In this document: positions 18,844 to 26,412 of the stretch, piece by piece
How the letters are laid out: each line of letters opens with the position of its first letter
Position numbering within the stretch: position 1 is the first letter of the stretch
DNA from: Comamonadaceae bacterium
Lineage (GTDB): Bacteria > Pseudomonadota > Gammaproteobacteria > Burkholderiales > Burkholderiaceae_C
Assembly (NCBI GenBank): GCA_947450695.1
Contig: CANFWV010000025.1
Span: forward strand, 1 to 42,330
DNA length: 42,330 nucleotides
Direction of reading: 5' to 3'
Made by a program: the position numbers and the translations under genes
Notes under the pieces: model-generated
Database searches by the model: none
What the model was told of the DNA's origin: nothing
What the model saw: the letters and a program-made list of their open reading frames with translations, nothing else

Positions 18844-19326
18844 ATGGAACCTTGGATCATCCGACTGACTGAACTATTGGCGTTGCCCGAATATGGGCTC
18901 AGCACAGTTTTCGTTGTCTCATTTATTTCGGCCACCCTACTGCCGCTGGGCTCTGAACCCATGGTGTTTGGCCTTGTCAAACTCAACCCAGCCTTGTTTT
19001 GGCCCGCCGTGCTGGTCGCCACAGCGGGAAACACATTGGGCGGTGCAGTCGACTGGTGGATGGGTTTGGGCGCACACAAAATGGTGAACAAATACAAGGA
19101 TTCGTCCCCCCATGGCCGGGCCATGCGCTGGCTTGAAAAACTCGGCCCCAAAGCATGTTTACTGGCTTGGTTGCCGGTCGTCGGCGACCCGCTGTGTGCG
19201 GTCGCAGGATGGCTTAAATTTCCGTTTTGGCCGTGTTTAGCCTATATGGCGGTTGGTAAATTTTGCCGCTACTTGCTTCTAACGACCGGGCTGACCTTGA
19301 TTTTTCCGGGTGGTTTTCACTGGTAG
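18844..19326 (+). CDS. YqaA-like membrane protein (DedA/VTT superfamily)
   Basis: A 160-residue inner-membrane protein with four or five hydrophobic segments. Typical pieces are FVVSFISATLLPLGSEPMVFGLVKL, VLVATAGNTLGGAVDWWMGLGAH, the soluble RAMRWLEKLGPKACLLAWLPVVGDPLCAVAGWL, and a final hydrophobic YLLLTTGLTLIFPGG. The G-x-N-TLGG and LPVVGDP motifs are those of the YqaA branch of the VTT (SNARE-associated) family, linked to lipid or small-solute handling across membranes. It is transcribed divergently from dusB with 143 bases between starts, and converges with the pseudouridine synthase homologue. Confidence 0.85.
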   Translation: MEPWIIRLTELLALPEYGLSTVFVVSFISATLLPLGSEPMVFGLVKLNPALFWPAVLVATAGNTLGGAVDWWMGLGAHKMVNKYKDSSPHGRAMRWLEKLGPKACLLAWLPVVGDPLCAVAGWLKFPFWPCLAYMAVGKFCRYLLLTTGLTLIFPGGFHW

Positions 19327-19349
19327 GCCGCGAGTCACTTAAACAGCGG

Positions 19350-20102
19350 TTAGAACTTCTCGTGCGGCAGCAAATAACGCCACTGCCCCACGGGCAAACT
19401 GCTCATGGCGACGCGGCCGATGCGGATGCGCTTCATGCCCTCAACCTGCAAGCCGACGCTTTCGCACAGAAAGGCAATTTGTCCTGGCCGCTCGCCCTTG
19501 AGCGCAAAGCGCAAGCGCTTTTCACTTTGCCAACTGACCTTGGACGCACCCAGCAAGATGCCGTTGAAGGTGTAGCCGTGGTCGACCCGGTTCAAACGCT
19601 CCAGACCACCCGACTTGATATCGCCGCTGACGTCAACCAGCACTTCGTTTTCCATGACGTTGGCGTCTTCGCTGAGCTTGCGTGCAATGCGCCAGTCTTG
19701 CGTGAACACCACCAAGCCACTGGCGCGCGGTGCAAGTGGCGTCACCAGCACTTGGTCGGCAAAATGTTTTTTCAGCGGAATGAGTTCTGAGCGATCATCT
19801 GACCAGAGATTCGCCGGCACCAGCAAGCCAGCGGCACTGGCCGCACCGCGCAGCGCGCCCAAGCCAGCTTCTACGTCCGAGGGCTTGTGCAACAAAATCG
19901 TCACCGGCACCACGCCCAACAAAGTGGCGTCCGGGCTGACATCAATCTTCTGGTCTTGCACGCGAAACTGCGGCTCTTCAATCACCACACCGTCGACACG
20001 CACGAACCCGCCCGTGATGTACTGCTCGGCCTCGCGACGTGAGCAAGGCATCATTTCGGCCAAGCGTTTGGCCAGGCGGGTCGGCTCTGTCATGTCAACC
20101 AT
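19350..20102 (-). CDS. S4-domain pseudouridine synthase homologue without catalytic Asp
   Basis: A 250-residue protein with an N-terminal S4 RNA-binding domain (TRLAKRLAEMMPCSRREAEQYITGGFVRVDG) and an RsuA/RluF-type synthase domain. The family catalytic block normally reads G-R-L-D followed by residues such as xxTSGLL. Here it reads TPLAPRASGLVVFTQD, so the position of the catalytic Asp is Ala124 (codon GCA read directly from the sequence). The protein may be an RNA-binding pseudo-enzyme or act by another residue. Start ATG 20102 or the ATG three codons downstream are both possible; no strong ribosome binding site is seen. It lies 19 bases after ychF. Confidence 0.82.
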   Translation of the reverse strand: MVDMTEPTRLAKRLAEMMPCSRREAEQYITGGFVRVDGVVIEEPQFRVQDQKIDVSPDATLLGVVPVTILLHKPSDVEAGLGALRGAASAAGLLVPANLWSDDRSELIPLKKHFADQVLVTPLAPRASGLVVFTQDWRIARKLSEDANVMENEVLVDVSGDIKSGGLERLNRVDHGYTFNGILLGASKVSWQSEKRLRFALKGERPGQIAFLCESVGLQVEGMKRIRIGRVAMSSLPVGQWRYLLPHEKF

Positions 20103-20121
20103 CGTTGTCGGCTGCGTTGAT

Positions 20122-21213
20122 TTAAGAGCTGAACAAGAAGTTCATCACGTCGCCATCTTTGACAACGTAGTCTTTGCCCTCAGCGCGCATTTTGCCGGCG
20201 TCTTTAGCGCCCTGCTCGCCCTTGAATGCGATGAAGTCTTCAAAAGCGATGGTCTGCGCGCGGATGTAGCCTTTTTCAAAGTCGGTGTGAATCACGCCGG
20301 CTGCTTGCGGGCCGGTGTCGCCCACATGGATGGTCCAGGCGCGCACTTCTTTGACGCCAGCGGTGAAGTACGTTTGCAGACCGAGCAGCTTGTAGGCGGC
20401 GCGGATCAAACGGTTCAAACCCGGCTCCGACTGGCCGAGTTCTTCAAGGAACATTTGCCGGTCTTCGTCACTCATCTCCGACATCTCGGCTTCCATTTTG
20501 GCGCTGATGGCGACCACTGGCGCGTTTTGCGAGGCGGCATACGCCTTCAATCGGTCCAGAAACGGGTTGTTCTCAAAACCGTCTTCAGCCACGTTGGCGA
20601 CAAACATCGCCGGCTTGGCCGTGATCATGAAGAACTGCTGCAACAACGGCAACTCTTCCTTAGTGAATTCAAGTGTGCGCACCGGCTTGGCTTCGTTCAG
20701 CGCGGCCTGGCACTTTTCCAAAATAGCCACCAACTTGACCGACTCCTTGTCGCCTGAGCGCGCCAACTTGGTGACACGGTGCAGGGCTTTTTCAACCGCG
20801 CCCAAGTCAGCCAGGCAGAGTTCGGTCTGGATGACTTCGATGTCGTCAATCGGGTCGACCTTGCCGGCCACGTGAATCACGTTGTCGTCTTCAAAGCAGC
20901 GCACCACATTGATGATGGCGTCAGTCTCGCGGATATGCGCCAAAAATTTGTTGCCCAAGCCTTCCCCCGTGCTGGCACCAGCCACCAAGCCTGCGATGTC
21001 AACAAACTCAACAATCGCACGCTGCACCTTTTGTGGGTTGACGATGGATGACAGCGCATCCAAGCGTTCATCAGGCACTTCAACGATGCCGACATTCGGC
21101 TCAATGGTGCAGAAGGGATAGTTCTCCGCCGCGATGCCCGCGTTGGTCAAAGCGTTGAACAAAGTTGATTTACCGACGTTGGGCAGGCCGACGATGCCGC
21201 ACTTCAAACTCAT
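20122..21213 (-). CDS. ychF: Ribosome-binding ATPase YchF/Obg-like
   Basis: A 363-residue P-loop ATPase of the Obg-related class that associates with ribosomes. The P-loop GLPNVGKS is at residues 9-16, the switch region [18 protein letters not shown] at 31-48, and the G3 site [10 protein letters not shown] follows. The C-terminal TGS domain contains [29 protein letters not shown] and the ending [16 protein letters not shown]. The ATG at 21213 is chosen because AAGGA lies seven to eight bases upstream. Its leader contains an inverted copy of its own codons 32-48. Confidence 0.96.
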   Translation of the reverse strand: MSLKCGIVGLPNVGKSTLFNALTNAGIAAENYPFCTIEPNVGIVEVPDERLDALSSIVNPQKVQRAIVEFVDIAGLVAGASTGEGLGNKFLAHIRETDAIINVVRCFEDDNVIHVAGKVDPIDDIEVIQTELCLADLGAVEKALHRVTKLARSGDKESVKLVAILEKCQAALNEAKPVRTLEFTKEELPLLQQFFMITAKPAMFVANVAEDGFENNPFLDRLKAYAASQNAPVVAISAKMEAEMSEMSDEDRQMFLEELGQSEPGLNRLIRAAYKLLGLQTYFTAGVKEVRAWTIHVGDTGPQAAGVIHTDFEKGYIRAQTIAFEDFIAFKGEQGAKDAGKMRAEGKDYVVKDGDVMNFLFSS

Positions 21214-21234
21214 GAAAATATCCTTAGAAATCAA

Positions 21235-21284
21235 TGTCCCAATTGCACCATCGAGCCGAATGTCGGCATCGTTGAGGTGCCGAA
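21235..21284. repeat. Inverted copy of ychF codons 32-48 in the ychF leader
   Basis: Bases 21235-21284 read on the plus strand match the reverse complement of 21071-21120 (inside ychF) at 42 of 50 positions, with an uninterrupted 23-base match. Read on the plus strand, the copy still encodes [13 protein letters not shown]. Several of the differences are synonymous. The two arms are 114 bases apart and enclose the ychF ribosome binding site and start codon. Confidence 0.85.
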
Positions 21285-21660
21285 TACGCCCCATGAGCCT
21301 ATGGCGCGACCGGCAAGCAAACCCGAAAAGCGGGTGGGAGAAAGGTGGTGTGAACTGATGTCGATTGTACTTATCAGCAAAACCCTGCTGCTTCGCCGCA
21401 CGGTTTCAGACGGGCGCATCCTGCGTGACCGAGCGCTTTGCGGCTGGCATCAAGGTGGCCACGAGTCTGGCGGGCAAGCAATTCAGAATGGTTTTGGGCC
21501 GTGGCCCTTGATGAGCGTAGAAGTTGACCGGGCGTTGGCGGCTGAGTGTTGAGGGCATGCCGGACGGTGAATGCTCAGCGCCTTGATCAAAGACCTGAAT
21601 GCGGTTCACGGTTTGCAGCTTGAATCTCCGTTTACGAAACTGGCCGCATCGGCATTACGT
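21285..21660. other. Unassigned sequence, no recognisable gene
   Basis: Short open frames exist on both strands (for example plus 21277-21552 and minus 21406-21609) but none resembles a family I know or has a convincing ribosome binding site. A 5-bp GC hairpin with an A-rich loop lies at 21321-21335. It looks like decayed or foreign sequence between ychF and the PAS gene. Confidence 0.45.
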
Positions 21661-21736
21661 GGGGCTGAATACAGGTGATGGTGCTGGGGCGCTGGTTCGG
21701 ATTCAGCTGGCATTGACTGGACTGATGGGGAATGCC
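21661..21736. repeat. Diverged direct repeat, copy 1
   Basis: This segment aligns with 22493-22565 in the same orientation. The first ten bases (GGGGCTGAAT) are identical, and the last 44 aligned bases agree at 32 positions, with one three-base gap between these parts. On the minus strand both copies translate to related peptides, with CQLNPNQRPSTITCIQP here. Confidence 0.55.
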
Positions 21737-21758
21737 AAAGCTACTTCACTGGAAAGCG

Positions 21759-22136
21759 TCAAAATTCTTCATGCGATACGAGAACGCGAATTTCACCTTC
21801 GTGATCCAGCCGAGACACGCGAACAATAAACCAAAGCTCTTGGGTCGTTGAATTGCATGGGTAAACGTGTAAAAACTTGCTTGCGCTACCGCGGATAACA
21901 CCCCGAATACCCTCGGCAATTGCGTCAGCCCCTTCACAATTAATGCCGCTGGCTTTGTCGCAAAGAGTCAGGTAATTTTCACCTGCATCTTGTTCATCAC
22001 GACCGTTTAAACGACCAAACGCACGCCAAGCAGTATTTGTGCTCAGAATCCACCCGCTGTTGTCTAACAATGCTGAACTTAACGGAAGCGCATCAATTGC
22101 AGCTTGTGCAACGCTCAATGCCAGTACCGCAGTCAT
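21759..22136 (-). CDS. Single PAS-domain protein, possibly a truncated sensor
   Basis: A 125-residue protein that is essentially one PAS domain. PLSSALLDNSGWILSTNTAWRAFGR is the start of the fold, ENYLTLCDKASG and GIRGVIRG the middle, and FLHVYPCNSTTQELWFIVRVSRLDHEGEIRVLVSHEEF the end. In family members the sequence usually continues past this point into a linker and an output domain (kinase, cyclase or second PAS). Here it stops at once. It may be a stand-alone ligand sensor or a fragment; the diverged repeat begins 22 bases beyond its stop. The upstream region is very AT-rich and includes a dyad TATGTA/TACATA at 22192-22214. Confidence 0.65.
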   Translation of the reverse strand: MTAVLALSVAQAAIDALPLSSALLDNSGWILSTNTAWRAFGRLNGRDEQDAGENYLTLCDKASGINCEGADAIAEGIRGVIRGSASKFLHVYPCNSTTQELWFIVRVSRLDHEGEIRVLVSHEEF

Positions 22137-22492
22137 TGACGGTCCGATGCAATCGGAATAATTAATAAAATAATAGTCATTAAAAAGCCTGTATGTAATA
22201 ATTTGTAATACATAGCTTAGCAGCTAATTCAAATAAATTAGTCAGCCATGCTTCACCTCAAAAAAACCAGCCAGAATGTTTGTAAGAGCTATGTTGGCGA
22301 TTCAGGAGGCTTTGGCGTCGTTTTACCGGGGCGATGACGCAGTGGACTACTCACAGTTTCAGGGCGCTTCGGTCGTCAGCTTGCACTGGCGACGGCTAAG
22401 GATGGGTGTAGCTCGGACCCGAGAAATCACCTTTCAAAAACTGCTCACGAATCTCCTTAAGGTGCTGCCGTTGTTGAAGTCGGCATCTTTGA
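22137..22492. other. AT-rich intergenic region, then unassigned sequence
   Basis: Bases 22150-22260 are strongly AT-rich and probably hold the promoter of the PAS gene. From 22270 onward base composition returns to normal, but no gene is recognised; short plus- and minus-strand frames (22276-22500, 22396-22584) look like decayed coding sequence. Confidence 0.45.
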
Positions 22493-22565
22493 GGGGCTGA
22501 ATGACGCTGATGTAGCTGGGATGGTGCAGATTCAGGTGGGCTTGGAAGGACTGACGAGAAATGCT
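22493..22565. repeat. Diverged direct repeat, copy 2
   Basis: Partner of 21661-21736. On the minus strand it translates to QSFQAHLNLHHPSYISVIQP, related to the peptide of copy 1, which suggests both derive from one former coding or element sequence. The two copies are about 830 bases apart and bracket the PAS gene. Confidence 0.55.
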
Positions 22566-22623
22566 CGCATTCTTCACTCATCACACCCTGGATGCAGCGA
22601 ATTCTTGAGCCCCGGTGATGCCG

Positions 22624-23058
22624 CTAAGCAGACGTCGGTCGTGGAGCCTTCTTACTTGGCGCTTCGATGACACCGATGGCAGCCGCTCGCATTAGTCGAC
22701 AAAAGGTAGGGCATTCAAAATGACTTGGCGCTGAGCATGCTGCGGCATGTCGAAGTCCGTCACGCATTGCGCTCAATTGACGAATCGTCTCATCGATCTC
22801 ATCCGCCTTTGCTTCAAGCATGGCGCGGTCGATCTGTGGAGGCCCATCCACCGCAAACATGCTCTTCATCGCATCAAGTGAAAAACCGGCTGCACGCCCC
22901 AGACCGATGAGGGCCAGCCGCTCCACCACGCTATGAGCAAACAGGCGGCGAAGCCCTTTCCTGCCCACAGAAGCAATCAACCCCTTCTCCTCATAAAAGC
23001 GGAGCGCAGAACTAGATACGCCAGAACGCTTTGACACCTCAGATATGTCCAGCACCAT
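22624..23058 (-). CDS. MerR-family transcriptional regulator
   Basis: A 144-residue regulator. The N-terminal winged helix is typical: ISEVSKRSGVSSSALRFYEEKGLI, then RLFAHSVVERLALIGLGRAAGFSLDAM. A dimerisation helix follows, and the C-terminal effector segment contains AACSAPSHFECPTFCRLM, whose three Cys and one His could bind a metal or sense thiol reagents. AAGGAATTT precedes the ATG. It is divergent from an efflux MFS gene, with a MerR-type promoter between them, so it most likely controls that gene and itself. Confidence 0.88.
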   Translation of the reverse strand: MVLDISEVSKRSGVSSSALRFYEEKGLIASVGRKGLRRLFAHSVVERLALIGLGRAAGFSLDAMKSMFAVDGPPQIDRAMLEAKADEIDETIRQLSAMRDGLRHAAACSAPSHFECPTFCRLMRAAAIGVIEAPSKKAPRPTSA

Positions 23059-23065
23059 AAATTCC

Positions 23066-23096
23066 TTGACTTGAAGTTGACTTGAAGTGAAAAAAT
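23066..23096 (+). promoter_or_regulatory. MerR-type promoter/operator of the MFS efflux gene
   Basis: A -35 box TTGACT (23066-23071) and a -10-like AAAAAT (23091-23096) are separated by 19 bases, the long spacer typical of MerR-controlled promoters. The spacer region carries the dyad CTTGAAGTTGACTTGAAG (23070-23087), whose halves match at seven of eight positions when one is reversed. It lies between the merR and MFS starts. Confidence 0.7.
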
Positions 23097-23151
23097 ACCA
23101 TTTCAGCGCTCAGAGCGCAACCCATACACCACTCACGTGAAGCGAAAAGCC

Positions 23152-24591
23152 ATGTTGAAACAAGAAATAACGAAACACCCTCTCCCAAAGACGAAAGGCA
23201 TCGGCCAGATCAACGCAGTCAACTGGGTGCTGGTTAGTCTTTCGCTGCCCATGTTGCTGTCTTCACTTGGCACCAGCATCGCTAATGTGAGCTTGCCGAC
23301 TTTGACAGAAGCGTTCAACGCGTCGTTCCAGCAAGTCCAGTGGGTCGTCATTGCCTATTTACTGTCGATTACCACCCTCGTCGTTAGCATTGGTCGGCTT
23401 GGCGACATGGTCGGACGGCGTAAGTTACTGCTCATCGGAATTGTGCTTTTTACGGGGTCTTCAGCCCTGTGCGGAGTTGCGCCGTCCTTATGGTTACTCA
23501 TCGTAGCCCGTGCGGCGCAGGGCCTCGGAGCCGCCGCCATGATGGCCTTGACCTTGACTTTTGTCGGAGAGACGGTTCCCAAGGAGAAGATTGGCAGTGC
23601 CATGGGCCTGCTCGGAACCATGTCCGCGATTGGCACTGCGCTTGGTCCATCACTGGGTGGAATTTTGATCGCAGGACTGGGCTGGAGGAGCATATTCCTC
23701 GTCAATTTGCCACTGGGCATCTTTACTTTTTTACTTGCGAAACGATACCTGCCGGCTGATCTCAACGTACGGACATCTCCGGCAGCTGGGTTCGACTATG
23801 TGGGCACACTGCTTCTGGCTTTGACGATTGGGGCATTTGCCTTAGCCATGACGGTTGGGCGCGGCAACTTCGGTACGATCAATCTGGCACTGCTAGTCCT
23901 AGCGACGGGAAGCGTCTTCCTGTTCATTAGGATTGAGGCGAGGACTACAGAACCCTTGATTCAAATGGTCATGTTTCGCAACCGCGTACTCAGCTCCAGT
24001 CTCATCATGAGTGTGCTTGTGGCAACGGTGATGATGGCAACGCTCGTGGTCGGGCCTTTCTACCTTGCACGCGCTCTTGAACTGGAAACGGCGCTGGTCG
24101 GCTTAGCCATGTCTGTTGGGCCAGTTGTTGCAACGTTCAGTGGTGTTCCGGTTGGGCGCACAACGGATCGCTTTGGTGCGCAACGCGTCACCATTGCTGG
24201 ACTGGTTTTAATGCTTTTTGGCGCACTCGCTATTGCTGCAATCCCCACGAATTTTGGCGTGCCAGGTTACCTCGCACCCCTCGTCATCACCACTGTTGGC
24301 TACATGCTGTTTCAGACCGCCAACAACACGTCCGTCATGACCAAACTCCAAGCAAACCAGCGGGGTGTTATTTCAGGCATGCTCAGCTTGTCGCGAAACT
24401 TAGGTTTGATCATGGGTGCGTCACTGATGGGGGCCATCTTTGCATTTGCTTCAGCAACGACTGATGTCACCTCAGCACCTCCGGGCGCAGTCGCCACTGG
24501 TATGCGGATCACGTTCTTTGTTGCGGGGACTTTGATTGCGATTGCCTTGGCTATAGCGGTCAAGAGTTACCACCAGAAAAATACTGCATGA
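23152..24591 (+). CDS. MFS efflux transporter, DHA2 (EmrB/QacA) type
   Basis: A 479-residue transporter with the 14-helix pattern of the DHA2 family. Motif A-like GRLGDMVGRRKLL follows the second helix, and the antiporter motif C lies in GLLGTMSAIGTALGPSLGGILI. The N-terminus MLLSSLGTSIANVSLPTLTEAFNAS is the usual first helix and loop. It would export drugs or other toxic compounds using the proton gradient. ATG 23152 is preferred; GTG 23137 in the same frame is possible and no strong ribosome binding site decides. Its stop overlaps the next gene by four bases. Confidence 0.88.
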   Translation: MLKQEITKHPLPKTKGIGQINAVNWVLVSLSLPMLLSSLGTSIANVSLPTLTEAFNASFQQVQWVVIAYLLSITTLVVSIGRLGDMVGRRKLLLIGIVLFTGSSALCGVAPSLWLLIVARAAQGLGAAAMMALTLTFVGETVPKEKIGSAMGLLGTMSAIGTALGPSLGGILIAGLGWRSIFLVNLPLGIFTFLLAKRYLPADLNVRTSPAAGFDYVGTLLLALTIGAFALAMTVGRGNFGTINLALLVLATGSVFLFIRIEARTTEPLIQMVMFRNRVLSSSLIMSVLVATVMMATLVVGPFYLARALELETALVGLAMSVGPVVATFSGVPVGRTTDRFGAQRVTIAGLVLMLFGALAIAAIPTNFGVPGYLAPLVITTVGYMLFQTANNTSVMTKLQANQRGVISGMLSLSRNLGLIMGASLMGAIFAFASATTDVTSAPPGAVATGMRITFFVAGTLIAIALAIAVKSYHQKNTA

Positions 24592-24809
24592 ATAATGTAA
24601 GCCCGAAAAAACTGTTGTTGACCAAATGGACTGCCGTTCAGCCATTACGCAAAGAGAAGCACTTTCTGGTCGCGAAAGTCATTGAACCAGAACCACCAGA
24701 AGCGCCGCTGGAGTGGGTCGAGCTTGAGTCCATTTTTTCTAAATCACGCTACCGCATTGCTTGGCGTGATTTGAAAGACTCAGACATTTGGCGTCAGGGT
24801 TGGCTATAA
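24588..24809 (+). CDS. Small Trp-rich protein, TIGR02450 type
   Basis: A 73-residue protein with KKLLLTKWTAVQPLRKEKHFLVAKVIEP at the start and ESIFSKSRYRIAWRDLKDSDIWRQGW at the end, the conserved layout of the Trp-rich TIGR02450 family. Its function is unknown. No signal peptide or membrane helix is seen. The start codon overlaps the stop of the efflux gene (ATGA), so it is translated with the transporter here. Confidence 0.82.
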   Translation: MNNVSPKKLLLTKWTAVQPLRKEKHFLVAKVIEPEPPEAPLEWVELESIFSKSRYRIAWRDLKDSDIWRQGWL

Positions 24810-24819
24810 ATAATTCGTC

Positions 24820-24909
24820 CTTAGTGACTAAGCATTTCAATGTGGTGTTTATGGCGCAGCTCACACACGCTTGCCTCCTCTTATCAGTGATAAGCAAACG
24901 ACGAAATGC
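24820..24909. promoter_or_regulatory. Nested palindromes upstream of the atoE-like gene
   Basis: Two perfect odd palindromes share CTTA and TAAG ends around a central G: CTTAGTGACTAAG at 24820-24832 and CTTATCAGTGATAAG at 24880-24894. A further pair GCATTTC (24832-24838) and GAAATGC (24903-24909) encloses the second. They could be operators for the downstream operon or structure at the end of the upstream transcript; no T tract follows. Confidence 0.5.
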
Positions 24910-25006
24910 ACTGACGCACCGACAGGATTGCAGCAATGGGCCAGGTGCAAGAAAATTGCTTATGTGATACAAAATAATTAAATTTACCTTCACCACTAAG
25001 ACATCC

Positions 25007-26395
25007 ATGCCCCCTGCCAAATCGAATCCTTCGCCTCACTTCGCCGCGGCCTGTATGCGCCCTATCAACACCTTGGTCGAGCGCTACATTCCAAGCGCCT
25101 TGGTATTTGTCATCGTACTAACCGCTATTGTTGTCATGCTGGCCATCATGCTGACCGATGCCAGCCCTGTTGACGTGATACGCGACTGGGGCGATGGTTT
25201 ATCAGGGCTGCTGGCCTTCATGACACAAATGGCGCTGATCTTGTTGCTTGGCCATTCGCTGGCGAATACCCGCCCAGTGAACCGCCTGCTGGCAACGTTG
25301 GCCAGCATTCCGGCAACCGCCGTTCAGGCCTATGTGTTTGTCTGCGTGATCGCAGCACTTGCCTCGTTGATCACCTGGGGCTTGGGTCTGGTGGTCGGCG
25401 GTTTGTTGGCCAGAGAAGTGGCCGGCCAGATGCGCGACAAGGGAGTTCGGCTGCATTTTCCGATGCTGGTCGCGGCCGGTTATTCAGGCTACGTGGTGTG
25501 GCACATGGGTTACTCAGGCTCCGGGCCGTTGACCGCAGCCACCGAAGGTTCTTTTTTGGCGCTGTACATGGGAACCGCCATCCCTTTGAGCGCGACTACT
25601 TTTTCGACATGGAATATCAGCGCGGCGCTGGTCACTATTGTGGTCGTGGCCATCGCTCTGGCCCTAGTGGCACCGCGCGATGATGTAAGCATCGTTGAGC
25701 TTGATGTGGATGCACGCGACAAGATGCTCACGCCCAAAGATGATGTTTCAACGCCTGCCGATCGGCTAGACGCCAGCCGCATTTTGACCAGTTTGGTGGG
25801 CTTGGCATTGATGGCTTATCTGGCCATCCACTTCAAAGATGGCGGATCTCTGACGCTGGATATTGTGAACTGGTCGTTTCTGGCCCTGATATTTTTGCTG
25901 GTAAGAAATTCTTTTGAATTGCTTGCATTGATCAAAAACGCAGCGTCAAATGTCGGCGACATATTGCTGCAATTTCCTTTGTACGCTGGCATCCTCGGCA
26001 TCATGGTCGGCTCCGGTTTGATCCGTATTTTTTCAGACTTCTTTGTCGACATCTCCACGCCGGAGACCTTCGGCTTTCTGGCCTTTCTGTCTGCGGGCAT
26101 CGTCAACTTTTTTGTTCCATCAGGTGGCGGCCAGTTTGCGGTGCAAGGCCCGATCATGCTGGACGCAGCAGCACAACTGGGCGTTGACCCAGCCGTCGCC
26201 ATCATGGCTGTGGCCTATGGCGACCAGTGGAGCAACATGATTCAGCCTTTTTGGGCACTGCCCTTGCTGGCGATTGCCGGCTTGAAAATGCGCGACATCC
26301 TCGGCTACACGACGGTCACATTCATCGCTTCCGGGCTGGTCTTTGGTGCGACGTTGCTGCTGATCGGTGCGGGTCAGGCAACGGGCGCGGGCTGA
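25007..26395 (+). CDS. AtoE-type short-chain fatty acid transporter
   Basis: A 462-residue membrane protein of the AtoE family (AtoE of Escherichia coli is about 440 residues). About eleven hydrophobic segments are visible. Typical pieces are LVERYIPSALVFVIVLTAIV, VIRDWGDGLSGLLAFMTQMALILLLGH, YSGYVVWHMGYSGSGPLTAAT, IVNFFVPSGGGQFAVQGPIM and AYGDQWSNMIQPFWALPLLAIAGL. The family moves short-chain fatty acids such as butyrate. Two enzyme genes follow closely on the same strand, so a carboxylate substrate metabolised by them is likely. Confidence 0.9.
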   Translation: MPPAKSNPSPHFAAACMRPINTLVERYIPSALVFVIVLTAIVVMLAIMLTDASPVDVIRDWGDGLSGLLAFMTQMALILLLGHSLANTRPVNRLLATLASIPATAVQAYVFVCVIAALASLITWGLGLVVGGLLAREVAGQMRDKGVRLHFPMLVAAGYSGYVVWHMGYSGSGPLTAATEGSFLALYMGTAIPLSATTFSTWNISAALVTIVVVAIALALVAPRDDVSIVELDVDARDKMLTPKDDVSTPADRLDASRILTSLVGLALMAYLAIHFKDGGSLTLDIVNWSFLALIFLLVRNSFELLALIKNAASNVGDILLQFPLYAGILGIMVGSGLIRIFSDFFVDISTPETFGFLAFLSAGIVNFFVPSGGGQFAVQGPIMLDAAAQLGVDPAVAIMAVAYGDQWSNMIQPFWALPLLAIAGLKMRDILGYTTVTFIASGLVFGATLLLIGAGQATGAG

Positions 26396-26412
26396 ATTCA
26401 AAAGGGGCTCTT

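Noticed and set aside
19615..20757. Long plus-strand open frame (380 codons) opposite the pseudouridine synthase homologue and ychF
   Set aside because: It spans two real genes on the other strand and the space between them. The translation is low-complexity and unlike any known family.
21321..21335. Terminator upstream of ychF
   Set aside because: ACCCG/CGGGT with a five-base loop is too short, and the following sequence is only weakly T-rich.
21277..21609. Overlapping short frames on both strands as possible transposase remnants
   Set aside because: No DDE or other transposase motif, no terminal inverted repeats and no target duplication could be seen, so I did not call an insertion sequence.
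24820..24909. Integron attC site
   Set aside because: The nested dyads suggested attC-like folding, but the GTTRRRY and RYYYAAC core sites are missing and no integrase gene is near.
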